A DNA stretch of 64,000 bases, from contig NZ_LRBG01000031.1 in the NCBI RefSeq assembly GCF_001580545.1, forward strand, positions 186,001 to 250,000. The letters run 5' to 3'. The translations under genes and the position numbers were made by a program. Of the stretch, positions 1 to 9,342 are shown piece by piece. Origin of the DNA: Paraburkholderia monticola (GTDB taxonomy: Bacteria > Pseudomonadota > Gammaproteobacteria > Burkholderiales > Burkholderiaceae). A model generated the notes under the pieces. It saw nothing but the letters and a program-made list of their open reading frames with translations, did not search any database and was not told where the DNA came from. How positions within the stretch are numbered: position 1 is the first letter of the stretch; the number at the start of each line of letters is the position of its first letter.

Positions 1-1
1 G

Positions 2-286
2 TATCGCCGTTGGATCGAGACCGGCGACTTAACATGCAGCCTGTTCGTTCCATTCCTGGCGACACCACGATTCAATATTCAATCAACGATCACCACCAAT
101 GAGGATGTATCGCAAACGGTAGATTTGGATGAACATTTGCGAATTAATGTCCTGCGACGCCTTCTATTTGCGGGGAAGGTGGCACTTGACCTGCAAGCGC
201 TAGAGTCAAGCAAGATTGAACGTCCATCTTCATTGGCATATCGGCTTGGAATGCAGGTGTACGAGACGTTTCGGGAAAAGTTCTAA
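2..286 (+). CDS. C-terminal part of an unrecognised protein (5' end outside window)
   Basis: An open frame runs from the first bases of the window to a TAA at 284-286, giving about 94 residues without a start codon, so the 5' part lies outside the window. It begins YRRWIETGDL and ends YETFREKF. It contains a Leu/Arg-rich helical stretch (LRINVLRRLLFAGKVALDLQ) but no motif I can assign. Ninety-four codons without a stop at this moderate GC is unlikely by chance, but no family evidence supports the call. It could also be a remnant. Confidence 0.45.
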   Translation, partial: YRRWIETGDLTCSLFVPFLATPRFNIQSTITTNEDVSQTVDLDEHLRINVLRRLLFAGKVALDLQALESSKIERPSSLAYRLGMQVYETFREKF

Positions 287-484
287 GATGTAGTTTTGAT
301 GGTTTAGCTGTAAGCGTTGCGCGGGCCTTGCGACTGCCCACCTCCCATGAAGAGGCATATTGATCCAACGCGGGTCCCCATTTAGGAGAAGTCGCCGTGT
401 CGCCCGGCTTCCGCGGGTCGTATCGAGCGTATGTCGACGGCGGCTTGCCGCGCCGCTGTACGAATAGACGAACGGGACAGTTGT

Positions 485-1357
485 CTACTTTCCTGTCCGG
501 AAGCGGTTCGGAGTCTTTCCCGTCAACCGCTTGAAGAATCGATTGAAATAGGTAGGCTCGGAGAAGCCGAGCAGATCGGCAATCTGGCTCACGTTTAGCG
601 TGGTGTAGACGAGGTTGCGCTTAGCCTCGAGGAGCAGCCTCTGATGCACGATCGAGAGAGCACTTTGATCCGTGAGTCGCTGGCATAGCGTATTCAGATA
701 GACCGGTGTGACACCTAGCAGTGCCGCGTAGCGACTCATTGGAAGATGTTCGCGGTAGTGCTCTTCGATCAGTTTCGAGAAAGCCGACAGATAGCTCTGG
801 CCGCGATCCGGGCGCTCTCCGGCGACGTGGAGCTCTTCGTCCCGTCTTACGATCCATACCACCAGCGCGCCAACAAGTGAGCGCAGAAGAAGGTCACGTG
901 ACGGCGCCGGGTTCGCGTACTCCTGGTTGAGCGTTGCACAGAGTGTGTCCAGCCAGGATGTGTCCGTCCCCACAGCATGGCAACTCGGTCGCTGCAAGAT
1001 TGACCGTTTGTCGTCACCTTGCTCCTGCAACCAGCCAATTAGCGGTGCCGCGATCGTAATGACGAACCCGTCGACGTCCGGACTGAACTGAAACCCGTGC
1101 ACGCACATGGGCGGCACAACCTGAATTGACGGGCGGTCGATCTGCGTCTGCTCACCCTCGACCTCCAGCAACGCGGTTCCTTTCCGCACATACAGCAGTT
1201 GCGTCAGATCAGCGTGCCGATGTCGCCGAATCTCCCAGTCGTGCAGGCTGCTGCGCTCGGGAATCGATTCGCAATGCAGCAGGTCAGGCGTTCGCCATTC
1301 TCCGCGTTCGCCATACAATTTGAAGACGGGAATGTTGTGAAGGGTCGAGCGATCCAT
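485..1357 (-). CDS. pobR: AraC-family regulator, PobR type
   Basis: Predicted transcriptional activator of the adjacent 4-hydroxybenzoate hydroxylase gene. The N-terminal half is a cupin-like effector domain (RRHRHADLTQLLYV...EGE). The C-terminal about 100 residues form a double helix-turn-helix AraC domain (LLGVTPVYLNTLCQRL and VSQIADLLGFSEPTYFNRFF), ending with the typical GKTPNRFR. I start it at the Met of MDRSTLHNIPVFKLYGERGEW because that gives about 290 residues, the usual length for AraC-type PobR. The frame is open another 36 codons to 1465, but that extension is AT-rich and lacks family-like sequence. It is divergent from pobA, and the 180-bp space between them is the expected activator site. 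The family is known to respond to 4-hydroxybenzoate; effector binding here is inferred. Confidence 0.85.
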   Translation of the reverse strand: MDRSTLHNIPVFKLYGERGEWRTPDLLHCESIPERSSLHDWEIRRHRHADLTQLLYVRKGTALLEVEGEQTQIDRPSIQVVPPMCVHGFQFSPDVDGFVITIAAPLIGWLQEQGDDKRSILQRPSCHAVGTDTSWLDTLCATLNQEYANPAPSRDLLLRSLVGALVVWIVRRDEELHVAGERPDRGQSYLSAFSKLIEEHYREHLPMSRYAALLGVTPVYLNTLCQRLTDQSALSIVHQRLLLEAKRNLVYTTLNVSQIADLLGFSEPTYFNRFFKRLTGKTPNRFRTGK

Positions 1358-1540
1358 TTGCTTGCCGATGTCCTGGGCGACTTTTGGCGGACATTTGAAA
1401 AGTACAATTTTAACGCTGAAATTTGCCTTACCAAGGGTTATGAATTGAAAAAAAATACAGTTCAAATATGACTTAAGCCGCTACAGCAGTGTCGTCCGGA
1501 CACGAGGCGGCGATCAGGTGAAACAGTGGAGGAGGTGGAG

Positions 1541-2725
1541 ATGCGAACCAAGGTCGCGATCATCGGCGCTGGCCCGTCTGGGCTGCTGCTTGGCCAGTTG
1601 TTGCAAACGGCCGGCGTGGACAACGTCATTCTGGAACGGCAAACCGGCGAATATGTGCTGGGCCGCATTCGTGCTGGGGTGCTCGAGCAGGGCACCGTGG
1701 ATCTGATGCGAGAAGCCGGTGTCAGTGAACGCATGGATGCGGAAGGGCTTGTCCATGACGGGATCGAACTGGTCTTCGGCGGCCGGCGCGATCGCATTGA
1801 TTTGAAGAAGCTGACTGGCGGCTCGTCGGTATTGGTTTATGGTCAAACCGAGGTGACGCGCGACCTGATGGAAGCGCGCGCGGCGAGTGGCGCAACCACG
1901 ATCTACGAAGCCGGCAACGTCCAGTTGCATGACGTGAAGGGGGAAAGTCCCTACGTCACGTTCGAAAAGAACGGTGAGACGTTCAGGCTGGAGTGCGACT
2001 ACATTGCAGGCTGCGACGGCTTTCATGGCGTAGCGCGCAAGACTATTCCCGAAGAGGTGCTGACGCACTACGAGCGGCTGTACCCGTTTGGTTGGCTTGG
2101 TCTGCTCTCCGACACGCCACCCGTCAACCACGAGCTGATTTACGCTCACCACGAACGCGGCTTTGTGCTGTGCAGCCAACGCTCGATGACCCGCAGCCGT
2201 TACTACCTTCAGGTGCCGTTGACGGAGAAAGTCGAGGACTGGTCGGATGAGCGCTTCTGGGACGAACTGAAAACCCGTTTGCCGCAAGATGTCGCCGGCA
2301 AGATCGTCACGGGCCGTTCACTGGAGAAGAGCGTCGCGCCCCTGCGTAGCTACGTGGTCGAGCCGATGCAGTACGGCAAACTGTTCCTGGTGGGAGACGC
2401 GGCGCATATCGTGCCGCCGACCGGTGCGAAGGGGCTGAATCTGGCCGCCAGTGACGTGCGCACGCTTTATCGCATTCTGCGGAGCGTCTATCAGGACGGT
2501 CGGATCGACCTGCTCGACAAGTACTCCGAGGTGGCATTGCGACGCGTTTGGAAAGCGGAGCGATTCTCCTGGTTCATGACCAATCTGCTGCACGAATTTC
2601 CAGAACGCGATGCATTCGACAAGCGCATGCAACGCACGGATTACGACTACTACACGGGTTCCGAGGCGGGGCTGAAAACCATCGCGGAGAACTATGTCGG
2701 TTTGCCGTACGAGCCGATCGAGTAA
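1541..2725 (+). CDS. pobA: 4-hydroxybenzoate 3-monooxygenase (PobA)
   Basis: FAD- and NADPH-dependent cytosolic enzyme that hydroxylates 4-hydroxybenzoate to protocatechuate, feeding the beta-ketoadipate pathway. Visible landmarks are the N-terminal FAD GxGxxG (VAIIGAGPSG), the substrate-loop region RAGVLEQGTVDLM, the DG motif (AGCDGFHGVAR) and the second FAD motif (LVGDAAHIVPPTGAKGLN). I start at the ATG at 1541, directly behind a strong GGAGGAGGTGGAG ribosome site. This gives 394 residues, exactly the length of the well-studied Pseudomonas enzyme. An upstream GTG at 1526 lies inside the ribosome-site stretch and is unlikely to be used. It is transcribed away from pobR. No protocatechuate ring-cleavage genes are in view. 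Confidence 0.95.
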   Translation: MRTKVAIIGAGPSGLLLGQLLQTAGVDNVILERQTGEYVLGRIRAGVLEQGTVDLMREAGVSERMDAEGLVHDGIELVFGGRRDRIDLKKLTGGSSVLVYGQTEVTRDLMEARAASGATTIYEAGNVQLHDVKGESPYVTFEKNGETFRLECDYIAGCDGFHGVARKTIPEEVLTHYERLYPFGWLGLLSDTPPVNHELIYAHHERGFVLCSQRSMTRSRYYLQVPLTEKVEDWSDERFWDELKTRLPQDVAGKIVTGRSLEKSVAPLRSYVVEPMQYGKLFLVGDAAHIVPPTGAKGLNLAASDVRTLYRILRSVYQDGRIDLLDKYSEVALRRVWKAERFSWFMTNLLHEFPERDAFDKRMQRTDYDYYTGSEAGLKTIAENYVGLPYEPIE

Positions 2726-3285
2726 GGTCACGCGGCGGTCTTGATACCGGGTGGGAGCATCGGCAAATTACGTCGCTGACTCTGCGGCTCATTGGCGGCG
2801 GCGATGTCCCGTCGCCAATCCGGTCGAAGGAAGGCGCGTGCTTGCACGCGCAAATCGTAGGGGGCGCCGGTAGATACACAAGTGGTCGTCAACGGATGGC
2901 ATTGTTATTTGACATAACGTAATTTATCACCAAATCTGATGTCAGAGCTTTTTAGTAATGTCGTGTTCTGGCCATTTGGAAATGTCGTGGTTGGACCTCG
3001 GTATGCTTGTCGGTACCCGATGTGCGCGATTGTGGTCTGCTGTCGATCAAACTCGCGCCACAGCCCGAACGGGCGTGTTTTGTTGGCCACCTCCCGTATG
3101 GGATGGTGCTGAAGAAATGGTGGTCCGAGTCTGCGGGCTGCGCCGACTCCAGCTTGTGCGCGTGCCACCGCGGCGGCTACGATCGGGAAGTCGAAGCTCT
3201 GAGGGCTCGTCAGCACTTCGCGGTTCATCGGTTGAGATCGATTGCTCGCTCGAGTCCCAGTCGACCCGCGGCAGGTTCCGATGTC
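2726..3285. other. Gene-poor stretch after pobA
   Basis: About 560 bases with no gene I can support. Open frames on both strands here have no recognisable protein character. Near 2955-2990 the phrase AATGTCGTG occurs twice in close succession, which resembles repeated transposase-binding motifs at some insertion-sequence ends, but no transposase accompanies it. Confidence 0.4.
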
Positions 3286-3480
3286 TCAGTGTATGCGTTT
3301 GAGGTTACGAAGAAGCGAATCGCCGTCCTGCGTCACGCGAGGTCGCACTGCCCCCCCGGCGAGCCTTTCCATGGTGACGAGCTGACGTTCAAGCAGCGTA
3401 TCGAGTTCTTGCCGCTCGGCAATGTGGTCAGCCGAATCCCTGACCAACATCAATGTCGCAAATTCATGAGCGCTGAGCAT
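3286..3480 (-). CDS. Small conserved-type hypothetical protein (64 aa)
   Basis: The protein starts MLSAHEFATLMLVRDSADHI and ends in DSLLRNLKRIH. An AGGAGAC ribosome site sits just upstream of the ATG at 3478-3480, which is why I start here rather than at the long upstream Met at 3774. The sequence is a single helical region rich in Leu, Glu and Arg (ERQELDTLLERQLVTMERLA) with no Cys and no membrane segment. It recalls small uncharacterised Burkholderia proteins of the same layout, but I cannot assign a function. It is a monocistronic unit flanked by non-coding DNA. Confidence 0.65.
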   Translation of the reverse strand: MLSAHEFATLMLVRDSADHIAERQELDTLLERQLVTMERLAGGAVRPRVTQDGDSLLRNLKRIH

Positions 3481-3839
3481 TCTTGTCTCCTGATAGCCTG
3501 GGAAGGTGCTGTATGGATTACGTCGGCTGAGGCGCTCGCTTTTGACGTCGCCTGCCGGTGGCACAACCGCTGCAATGGCGCGGGGAGTTGATGGTAAGGG
3601 GGAGCGCAGCGGCGCGGCAATCCAGGGTCGTCCCGCATATTGGGTAGATCGGGGCGCGCTGCACCGCAACAAGTATGGTGGCGGCGAGGCAAATGCGTCT
3701 TGCTGGGGGCGGTGGCCGATCGCTCGGGGAGACCAAAACTTCAGCGACAGCGGGTGCGGCCTCCACCCTCTCAAGTTGAGCCAGTCCGGCCGCCATTGAC
3801 TAGAATTTAGGAATGGTCGCGTTCCCTAAGGAGGCTGCC

Positions 3840-3995
3840 ATGACTCAGTCAATGATCAGTTTTTGGGTTGGCCTTGTGGTTATCGTTGTCGTTGCATCGG
3901 CCCTTTCCAGGCGCTACAGGCGCGATCACCCGGGAGAGAGCCTTGGCCAGTGGCTCGACACGCATCATATGAGCTGGATGCATCGCAAGCACTAG
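3840..3995 (+). CDS. Small single-pass membrane protein (51 aa)
   Basis: Starts MTQSMISFWVGLVVIVVVAS behind a strong AAGGAGGC site (3827-3834). One clear transmembrane helix (about residues 6-25) is followed by a basic stretch (SRRYRRDH) and a cytosolic tail with GESLGQWLDTHHMSWMHRKH. The positive charges after the helix suggest the N-terminus is outside and the C-terminus inside. No family recognised. Real by ribosome site and composition. Confidence 0.65.
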   Translation: MTQSMISFWVGLVVIVVVASALSRRYRRDHPGESLGQWLDTHHMSWMHRKH

Positions 3996-4591
3996 CTGGC
4001 GGCGCAGGCTTGCGCCGAGGAGCGCTCCCACAGCCTTCACCCTCACCTCGCAAGCTTTCCACGAAGGAAGCGAGATTCCTCGGCGCTACACCTGCTTGGG
4101 CGCGGACGTCTCCCGCCGCTCGCGTGGTCCGGGATATCCGTCGATGCGAAAGCCTCGTGCCGATCGTCGACGATCCTGACGCGCCCGACCCGGCCAACCG
4201 GACTCGAAGAAGGCAGGCAACTATCTGGAACTAGCGCTGAGCATCGCCGTCGCCCTACCTGACGGACTCGATGCCTCAGGAACTGCACGGTTCCCTCAAC
4301 CAACTGACGCTTCTCCATCACCAGTTCTGCGCCAAACCGGCACACCGATGGGCAAGACACGCGAGCGAAAAAAAGCTCCCCCGCCCTCAAGAATTGCCGC
4401 GCGTTGCCGACATTGCGTACAGAGCGCGTTCGTTTGAATCTTCTGACGTTTGCGCCGGACGATGTATGCTTTCTCGTCAAATAAAAAGCATTAGCCCCAT
4501 TCAAGGCGGCCCTATGGTGCGCAGCGTCCGCCCGCGTCATGCAGGCAATATTGATTGGGTATTCAAGTCATCTTCGTACGACGGAGGTACT
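3996..4591. other. Intergenic stretch before the solute-binding protein gene
   Basis: About 600 bases with no supported gene. Overlapping open frames on both strands lack protein character. The last part (roughly 4440-4590), with AT-rich patches such as AAATAAAAAGCATTAGCCCC, probably holds the promoter of the following two-gene unit. Confidence 0.35.
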
Positions 4592-5383
4592 GTGATTCGA
4601 CATGGCCTTGCCGGGTTGCTGCTGGCGCTGAGCTGTATCGGTAGCGCGATGGCCTCAGGCCCCGAATGCTCGCGGTCATTCACGCTCGCTTTGCACGATC
4701 ACGGTCTGCTCTATTCCGTCGATACCGACACCGGCATCGACAAGGACTTCGCCGACGAACTGATCCGCCGCAGCGGTTGCCAGATCAGGGTCAGCCTGAT
4801 GTCGCGGGCCCGCATCTGGAAGCTGATCGAATCCGGCGCACTCGATTTCAGCTTGTCGGGCATCGCTAACGACGAGCGCAATCAGTACGCGGACTTCGCC
4901 TGGTATTTCAGCGACAAATACTATCTGCTGGTGCGCAAGGACGCGGGGATCCACCGCCTCGCCGATTTCGAGAACCACGACCAGTTTCAACTCGGCGTGA
5001 TCCGCAGCTTCCGTTACAGCGAGTCGGCCAACCGGCTCGTCGATACCCTGGCGGCCCAAAACCGCGTCAGTCAGGCCGGCGGTCTCGATCCGCTCTACCA
5101 GGCGCTGATTCTGCGGCGCATTCAGGGCATGATTATCGAGCCTTTCGATTACCCTTCGATCGACGAAAAGAAAATCCGCGACGTGACCAGCATCGTGGAA
5201 TTCGACGACCCCGCCGTCCCTCACGGTCTCATCATGTCGAAGAAAGCACTGCCGCCGGCCGAGCGCGAAAAGTGGCGCGCCCTGGTGAACGAAATGCGTG
5301 CGGACGGCACGGTCCGGCGCATCTTTGCGAAGTATTTCAAACCCGACCTCGTCGACTCGATGGTCAATTTCCAGACGCCGTAG
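4592..5383 (+). CDS. Periplasmic solute-binding protein (SBP_bac_3 type)
   Basis: About 263 residues when started at the GTG at 4592, which has GGAGG at 4583-4587. The N-terminus VIRHGLAGLLLALSCIGS is a signal peptide with predicted cleavage near AMAS-GPE. The mature part follows the amino-acid-binding protein pattern: FTLALHDHGLLYSVD, DKDFADELIRRSGCQIRV and a FSLSGIANDERNQYADFAWYF core. No ABC permease or ATPase is nearby. Instead the stop codon overlaps the start of a CHASE-GGDEF-EAL protein, so a role as a ligand-sensing partner of that signalling protein is a reasonable inference. A longer upstream Met frame exists but has no ribosome site. Confidence 0.8.
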   Translation: MIRHGLAGLLLALSCIGSAMASGPECSRSFTLALHDHGLLYSVDTDTGIDKDFADELIRRSGCQIRVSLMSRARIWKLIESGALDFSLSGIANDERNQYADFAWYFSDKYYLLVRKDAGIHRLADFENHDQFQLGVIRSFRYSESANRLVDTLAAQNRVSQAGGLDPLYQALILRRIQGMIIEPFDYPSIDEKKIRDVTSIVEFDDPAVPHGLIMSKKALPPAEREKWRALVNEMRADGTVRRIFAKYFKPDLVDSMVNFQTP

Positions 5384-8300
5384 TGAACTGGACACGCCTC
5401 GTCCTGCTTCCCCTGCTGGTCCTGTCCGCGGCGCTCAGCGTCACGTGGATGCTTTGGGACCATGAGCGGCAAGCGGCCCGTCACGAACTCCTCGGCCAGT
5501 TCGACTTCTCGCTCGGCGACGCCGTCAGCCGGATCGAGCAGCGCATGGGCACTTACGAACTCCTGCTGCGCGGCGTGCAGAGCCAGTTTGTCGCGAGCGG
5601 CGAGGTCAGCCGCGAGCAATTCCGCGACTATGTCGACACGCTCAATCTCGACCCCAACTTCTCCGGTATTCAGGCGATTGGCGTTGTCGCGTGGGTGCCG
5701 CGCGCACAGAAGGCCGAGCATATAGCGGCGATGCGCCAGCAGGGCTTGCACGACTACGCGATCCAGCCTGCGGGCGCGCGCGACGACTACGCGCCCATCA
5801 TCCAGCGCGAACCCTATATCGGCATCAACCGCGTGCCGCCCGGCTTCGACGCGTGGGCCGACCCCGTGCGGCGGCGCGCCATGGAGCAGGCGCGCGATTC
5901 CGGTATGGCGACCATTTCCGGCAAGGTTCGCCTCGCTGTGGACGTCGATGCCAATGCGCGCCCCGGTTTCGTCATGTACCTGCCGATCTACGCGCGAGGT
6001 CAGCCGCAGGACAGCGTCGCTCAGCGACGCGCGCACCTGGTCGGCTGGGTTTTCGCGTCTTTCCGGATGCACGACGTTATCGCCAGCCTGTACGGCGAGC
6101 AGCCGCCGGGTCTGAGCATCGCGATCTACGACGGCGTCGAACCGTCGGGCGCCGCGCTATTGCACAGGACACCCGGGACGCCCGGTCATCACCTGGCGAC
6201 GGACATGTCGGCGAATGAATATCTGGTCGTGGGTGGACACGACTGGACACTCTCGATGAGCGCGCAGGACGACTTCAAGGCGCGTTTCGGCCGCAACGCG
6301 AGCTTCCAGATCGCGAGCATCGGCACCGGCCTCAGCCTGCTGCTGGCGCTCCTCACCTGGCTCATCATGACGGGCCGCGGCCGCGCTATGCGCCTTGCCT
6401 CGGCGATGACGAAGGAATTACGCGAGAGTGAGGAGAAATTCCGCGCGATTGCCGACTGTACCGTCAATTGGGAGATCTGGTGGGGACCGGACGGCAAGCC
6501 GCGCTGGATCAACTCGGCCGTAGAGAAGTACATCGGCTATACCGTCGACGAATGCATGGCCTTGAGCGACTTTGCCGGCACGGTGATTTATCCGGAGGAC
6601 ATCCCGCGCGTCGACCCCGAGTTCCGCAAGGCGCTCCAAGGTTTTCGCGGCGATGACCTGGAGTTTCGCTGCGTGCGCAAGGATGGTTCGCTCATGTGGC
6701 TGTCCGCGTCCTGGGTTCCGATCAGCGACGCGCGGGGCGATTTCATCGGATTCCGTACGAGCGGCCGCGACATTACCGAGCGCAAACAGGCCGAGGCTGA
6801 ACTTCGGATTGCCGCGGTCGCATTCGACTCGATGGAGCCGATGATGATCACGGATATCAACGCGGTGATCTTGCGCGTGAACTCGGCGTTCACCGAATGC
6901 ACCGGTTATACGGCCGAGGAAATCGTGGGCCACACGCCGCGACGACTTCGATCGGGCCGTCACGACGACGCATTTTTCGAGCAGATGTGGGACACGATTC
7001 ATCGCGCGGGCGGCTGGCAGGGGGAAATCTGGGATCGTCGCAAGAACGGCGAGGTGTATCCGAAATGGATCACGATTTCCGCGGTGGTGGGTGAAGACGG
7101 CATCGTCAGCCACTATGTCGTGACGCATCACGACATTACCGAGCGCAAGATCGCGGAAGAAAAGATCAAGGAATTGGCCTTCTTCGACGCGTTGACCCGC
7201 TTGCCCAACCGCACCCTGCTACTAGACCGGCTGAAGCAGGCCATCACGGCCAGCGCGCGCAATGCAGTGTGCGGCGCCCTGCTCTTCATCGACCTGGACC
7301 ACTTCAAGACGTTGAACGATACGCTGGGCCACGACAAGGGCGATCTACTGCTCCAGCAGGTAGCGCAACGTCTGGCGGCGAGCGTGCAGGAGAACGATAC
7401 TGTCGCCAGGGTGGGCGGTGACGAATTCGTGGTAGTGGTCGGCAATTTGCACAAAAGCCGTCAGGAAGCGGCCCGTCAGACCGAAGCCATAGCCGAAAAG
7501 ATCCTCGCCGTTTTGAGCAATCCTTATCAGCTCGGGGAGATCGAATACCGCAGTACCGCGAGTATCGGCGCGACTGTGTTCCGCGGCCACCAAGCCTCGA
7601 TGGACGAACTCCTGAAGCAGGCCGACCTCGCGATGTATCGGTCAAAGGAAAGGGGTCGCAATGCCGTGCGTTTCTTCGATCCGGACATGCAGACCGTCGT
7701 ACTGGAACGGGCGGCGCTGGAAGTGGGATTACGAAACGCCATCAAGAACAATCAGTTGCTGCTTCATTATCAGGCGCAGATCGATTGCAATCGAATAACG
7801 GGCGCCGAAGTCCTGGTACGCTGGCAGCACCCCGAGCGCGGCATCGTGCCGCCCGCCGATTTCATCCCACTCGCCGAAGAAACGGGACTGATTCTCGCAC
7901 TGGGCAACTGGGTCCTGGAGGCAGCGTGCGCGCAACTGGCACGTTGGGCGACGCGGCCGGACACGGCCCATCTCACGATAGCGGTCAATGTCAGCGTCCA
8001 GCAGTTCCGCGAGCCTGATTTCGTGGACAAGGTATTCGCCATCGTTCGCCGTACGGGCGCGCGGCCGAACAGGTTGAAGCTGGAGTTGACCGAGAGCGTG
8101 CTCGTGGACAATGTCCAGGACATCATCGAAAAGATGAGCGCGCTCAGGGAGAAAGGTGTCGTTTTCGCACTCGACGATTTTGGTATTGGCTATTCGTCGC
8201 TGTCGTATCTGAAGCTCTTGCCGTTGGATCAGCTGAAAATCGACCGCTCCTTCGTGCGCGACGTGCTCGTCGATCCTAACGATGCCGTGATTGCAAAAAC

Positions 8301-8493
8301 CATCGTGGCGCTCGCGCGCAGCCTCGGTCTGGGTGTGATCGCCGAAGGCGTCGAGACCGAGGCTCAGTGTGAGTTCCTCGCTGCGGTGGGGTGTTACGCG
8401 TATCAGGGCTACTACTTCTGCCGCCCGCTGCCCGTCGAGGGTTTTGAAGCGGTGCTGAGCAGGTTCGAAGCGCGTCAATGCACGGCCGAGTAA
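5383..8493 (+). CDS. Membrane CHASE-PAS-PAS-GGDEF-EAL cyclic-di-GMP protein
   Basis: About 1036 residues from a GTG at 5383 that overlaps the previous stop (TAGTG). Domains in order: transmembrane helix 1 (about 4-24), periplasmic CHASE sensor (about 60-235; EPYIGINRVPPGFDAW and AMEQARDSGMATISGKV), transmembrane helix 2 (about 309-330), two PAS/PAC modules (about 349-590), GGDEF (about 595-755) and EAL (about 775-1020). The GGDEF signature is intact (VARVGGDEFVVVV), so diguanylate cyclase activity is plausible. The usual RxxD inhibitory site reads QEND, so product inhibition may be lost. The EAL domain has EVLVRW in place of EALVRW, but keeps LELTESVL, DDFGIGYSSLSYLK and EGVETEAQ, so phosphodiesterase activity is possible. 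It may be bifunctional. Confidence 0.93.
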   Translation: MNWTRLVLLPLLVLSAALSVTWMLWDHERQAARHELLGQFDFSLGDAVSRIEQRMGTYELLLRGVQSQFVASGEVSREQFRDYVDTLNLDPNFSGIQAIGVVAWVPRAQKAEHIAAMRQQGLHDYAIQPAGARDDYAPIIQREPYIGINRVPPGFDAWADPVRRRAMEQARDSGMATISGKVRLAVDVDANARPGFVMYLPIYARGQPQDSVAQRRAHLVGWVFASFRMHDVIASLYGEQPPGLSIAIYDGVEPSGAALLHRTPGTPGHHLATDMSANEYLVVGGHDWTLSMSAQDDFKARFGRNASFQIASIGTGLSLLLALLTWLIMTGRGRAMRLASAMTKELRESEEKFRAIADCTVNWEIWWGPDGKPRWINSAVEKYIGYTVDECMALSDFAGTVIYPEDIPRVDPEFRKALQGFRGDDLEFRCVRKDGSLMWLSASWVPISDARGDFIGFRTSGRDITERKQAEAELRIAAVAFDSMEPMMITDINAVILRVNSAFTECTGYTAEEIVGHTPRRLRSGRHDDAFFEQMWDTIHRAGGWQGEIWDRRKNGEVYPKWITISAVVGEDGIVSHYVVTHHDITERKIAEEKIKELAFFDALTRLPNRTLLLDRLKQAITASARNAVCGALLFIDLDHFKTLNDTLGHDKGDLLLQQVAQRLAASVQENDTVARVGGDEFVVVVGNLHKSRQEAARQTEAIAEKILAVLSNPYQLGEIEYRSTASIGATVFRGHQASMDELLKQADLAMYRSKERGRNAVRFFDPDMQTVVLERAALEVGLRNAIKNNQLLLHYQAQIDCNRITGAEVLVRWQHPERGIVPPADFIPLAEETGLILALGNWVLEAACAQLARWATRPDTAHLTIAVNVSVQQFREPDFVDKVFAIVRRTGARPNRLKLELTESVLVDNVQDIIEKMSALREKGVVFALDDFGIGYSSLSYLKLLPLDQLKIDRSFVRDVLVDPNDAVIAKTIVALARSLGLGVIAEGVETEAQCEFLAAVGCYAYQGYYFCRPLPVEGFEAVLSRFEARQCTAE

Positions 8494-8504
8494 TCGGCAG
8501 GGGC

Positions 8505-8648
8505 CTACTCGCGCGCCGACAGCCAGACCGCGAGCAGCAGCCGCAATTCAGCACTGTCGTGCGGCGTAAGCCTTTCGCTGAGGATACGATCGACGTTCGC
8601 AACGTGCGCATACACGCCTGCATTCTTGCGCGTACGGCGAAGGCGCAC
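8505..8648 (-). CDS. Possible 47-aa protein downstream of the deaminase gene
   Basis: A frame starting at a GTG (8646-8648) and ending at TAG (8505-8507) encodes MRLRRTRKNAGVYAHVANVD followed by a leucine-rich helix ending LLLAVWLSARE. It begins 10 bases after the deaminase stop codon on the same strand, with GGGCAGG before the GTG. It reads like a genuine helical peptide, but no family is recognised and it converges on the GGDEF/EAL gene. It could instead be a remnant of a longer gene. Confidence 0.35.
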   Translation of the reverse strand: MRLRRTRKNAGVYAHVANVDRILSERLTPHDSAELRLLLAVWLSARE

Positions 8649-8658
8649 GGCCTGCCCG

Positions 8659-9123
8659 CTACAACATGCCCATTGCACTCAGGGTGACGCGCAATGGAAC
8701 GCCGATGCCCGGATCGACCCACCTGTCGCCCCCGGGCATGACCGCGTGGTACGACGTATCGTCGATCTCCCAGTCGTCGAGTACGCCCTTGCATTGCGGA
8801 CAGCACGGCTTCGAGACGCCGATGCGTGTACATTGCTCCAATAACCCGAGCGATTCGAGCCGTTTGAGGATCTTCATTTCCGCGTGCATGGTGTCGCCTC
8901 CTACGCGCACTATCTCGTAGTTGTGCGTGAGCGCGCTGTAGTATCGGACACCGCCAAACTCCTCTGCCGCGTCGACCGCGCGCCCGATTGGGGCGTCGGT
9001 CAAGACGATTTCGTGATCCGTCAATTCGATAACGTTCGACGCGATGTACCACTTCTTATCGACATACGCCACCGCCACACAATCCAGATGTGACCGGCGC
9101 TGTCGCTTGGGTGATGCTTTCAC
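8659..9123 (-). CDS. Cytidine-deaminase-fold protein (orphan nucleic-acid deaminase-like)
   Basis: 154 residues. It shows the zinc-deaminase signature: HAE at 80-82 (GGDTMHAEMKILKRLE) and PCCPQC at 106-111, giving the C108-x-x-C111 pair. This is the arrangement of the nucleic-acid deaminase superfamily, which includes polymorphic-toxin deaminases described from Burkholderia. No secretion, RHS or prePAAR domain precedes it and no signal peptide is seen. The start is uncertain: the GTG at 9123 lacks a close ribosome site, and the frame stays open for about 23 more codons upstream (ILALNWSRTGGLTAG...), so it may be the surviving C-terminus of a longer protein. Family is likely; substrate and role are unknown. 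Confidence 0.7.
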   Translation of the reverse strand: MKASPKRQRRSHLDCVAVAYVDKKWYIASNVIELTDHEIVLTDAPIGRAVDAAEEFGGVRYYSALTHNYEIVRVGGDTMHAEMKILKRLESLGLLEQCTRIGVSKPCCPQCKGVLDDWEIDDTSYHAVMPGGDRWVDPGIGVPLRVTLSAMGML

Positions 9124-9342
9124 CGCGGCCGTTCCCGCCGTGAGTCCTCCTGTCCTGCTCCAATTCAGGGCAAGGATATAGCTTGCGACCTTGTCGGGGT
9201 GCCATCAGGATTCGGATTTTTTAGCACGATAGCCGCACCGCACAATCAATGAAATCAACGGCTTATCGTCCGATCGTGTTGTCGGCTTGACGATCACTGG
9301 ACTGATGACTCGCGCCCTTACCCAGTAAGGCTTTGCGGGCCG

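Noticed and set aside
4043..4540. 165-codon minus-strand frame upstream of the solute-binding protein gene
   Set aside because: Arg-rich with no domain, no ribosome site and no conserved-looking segment; treated as non-coding.
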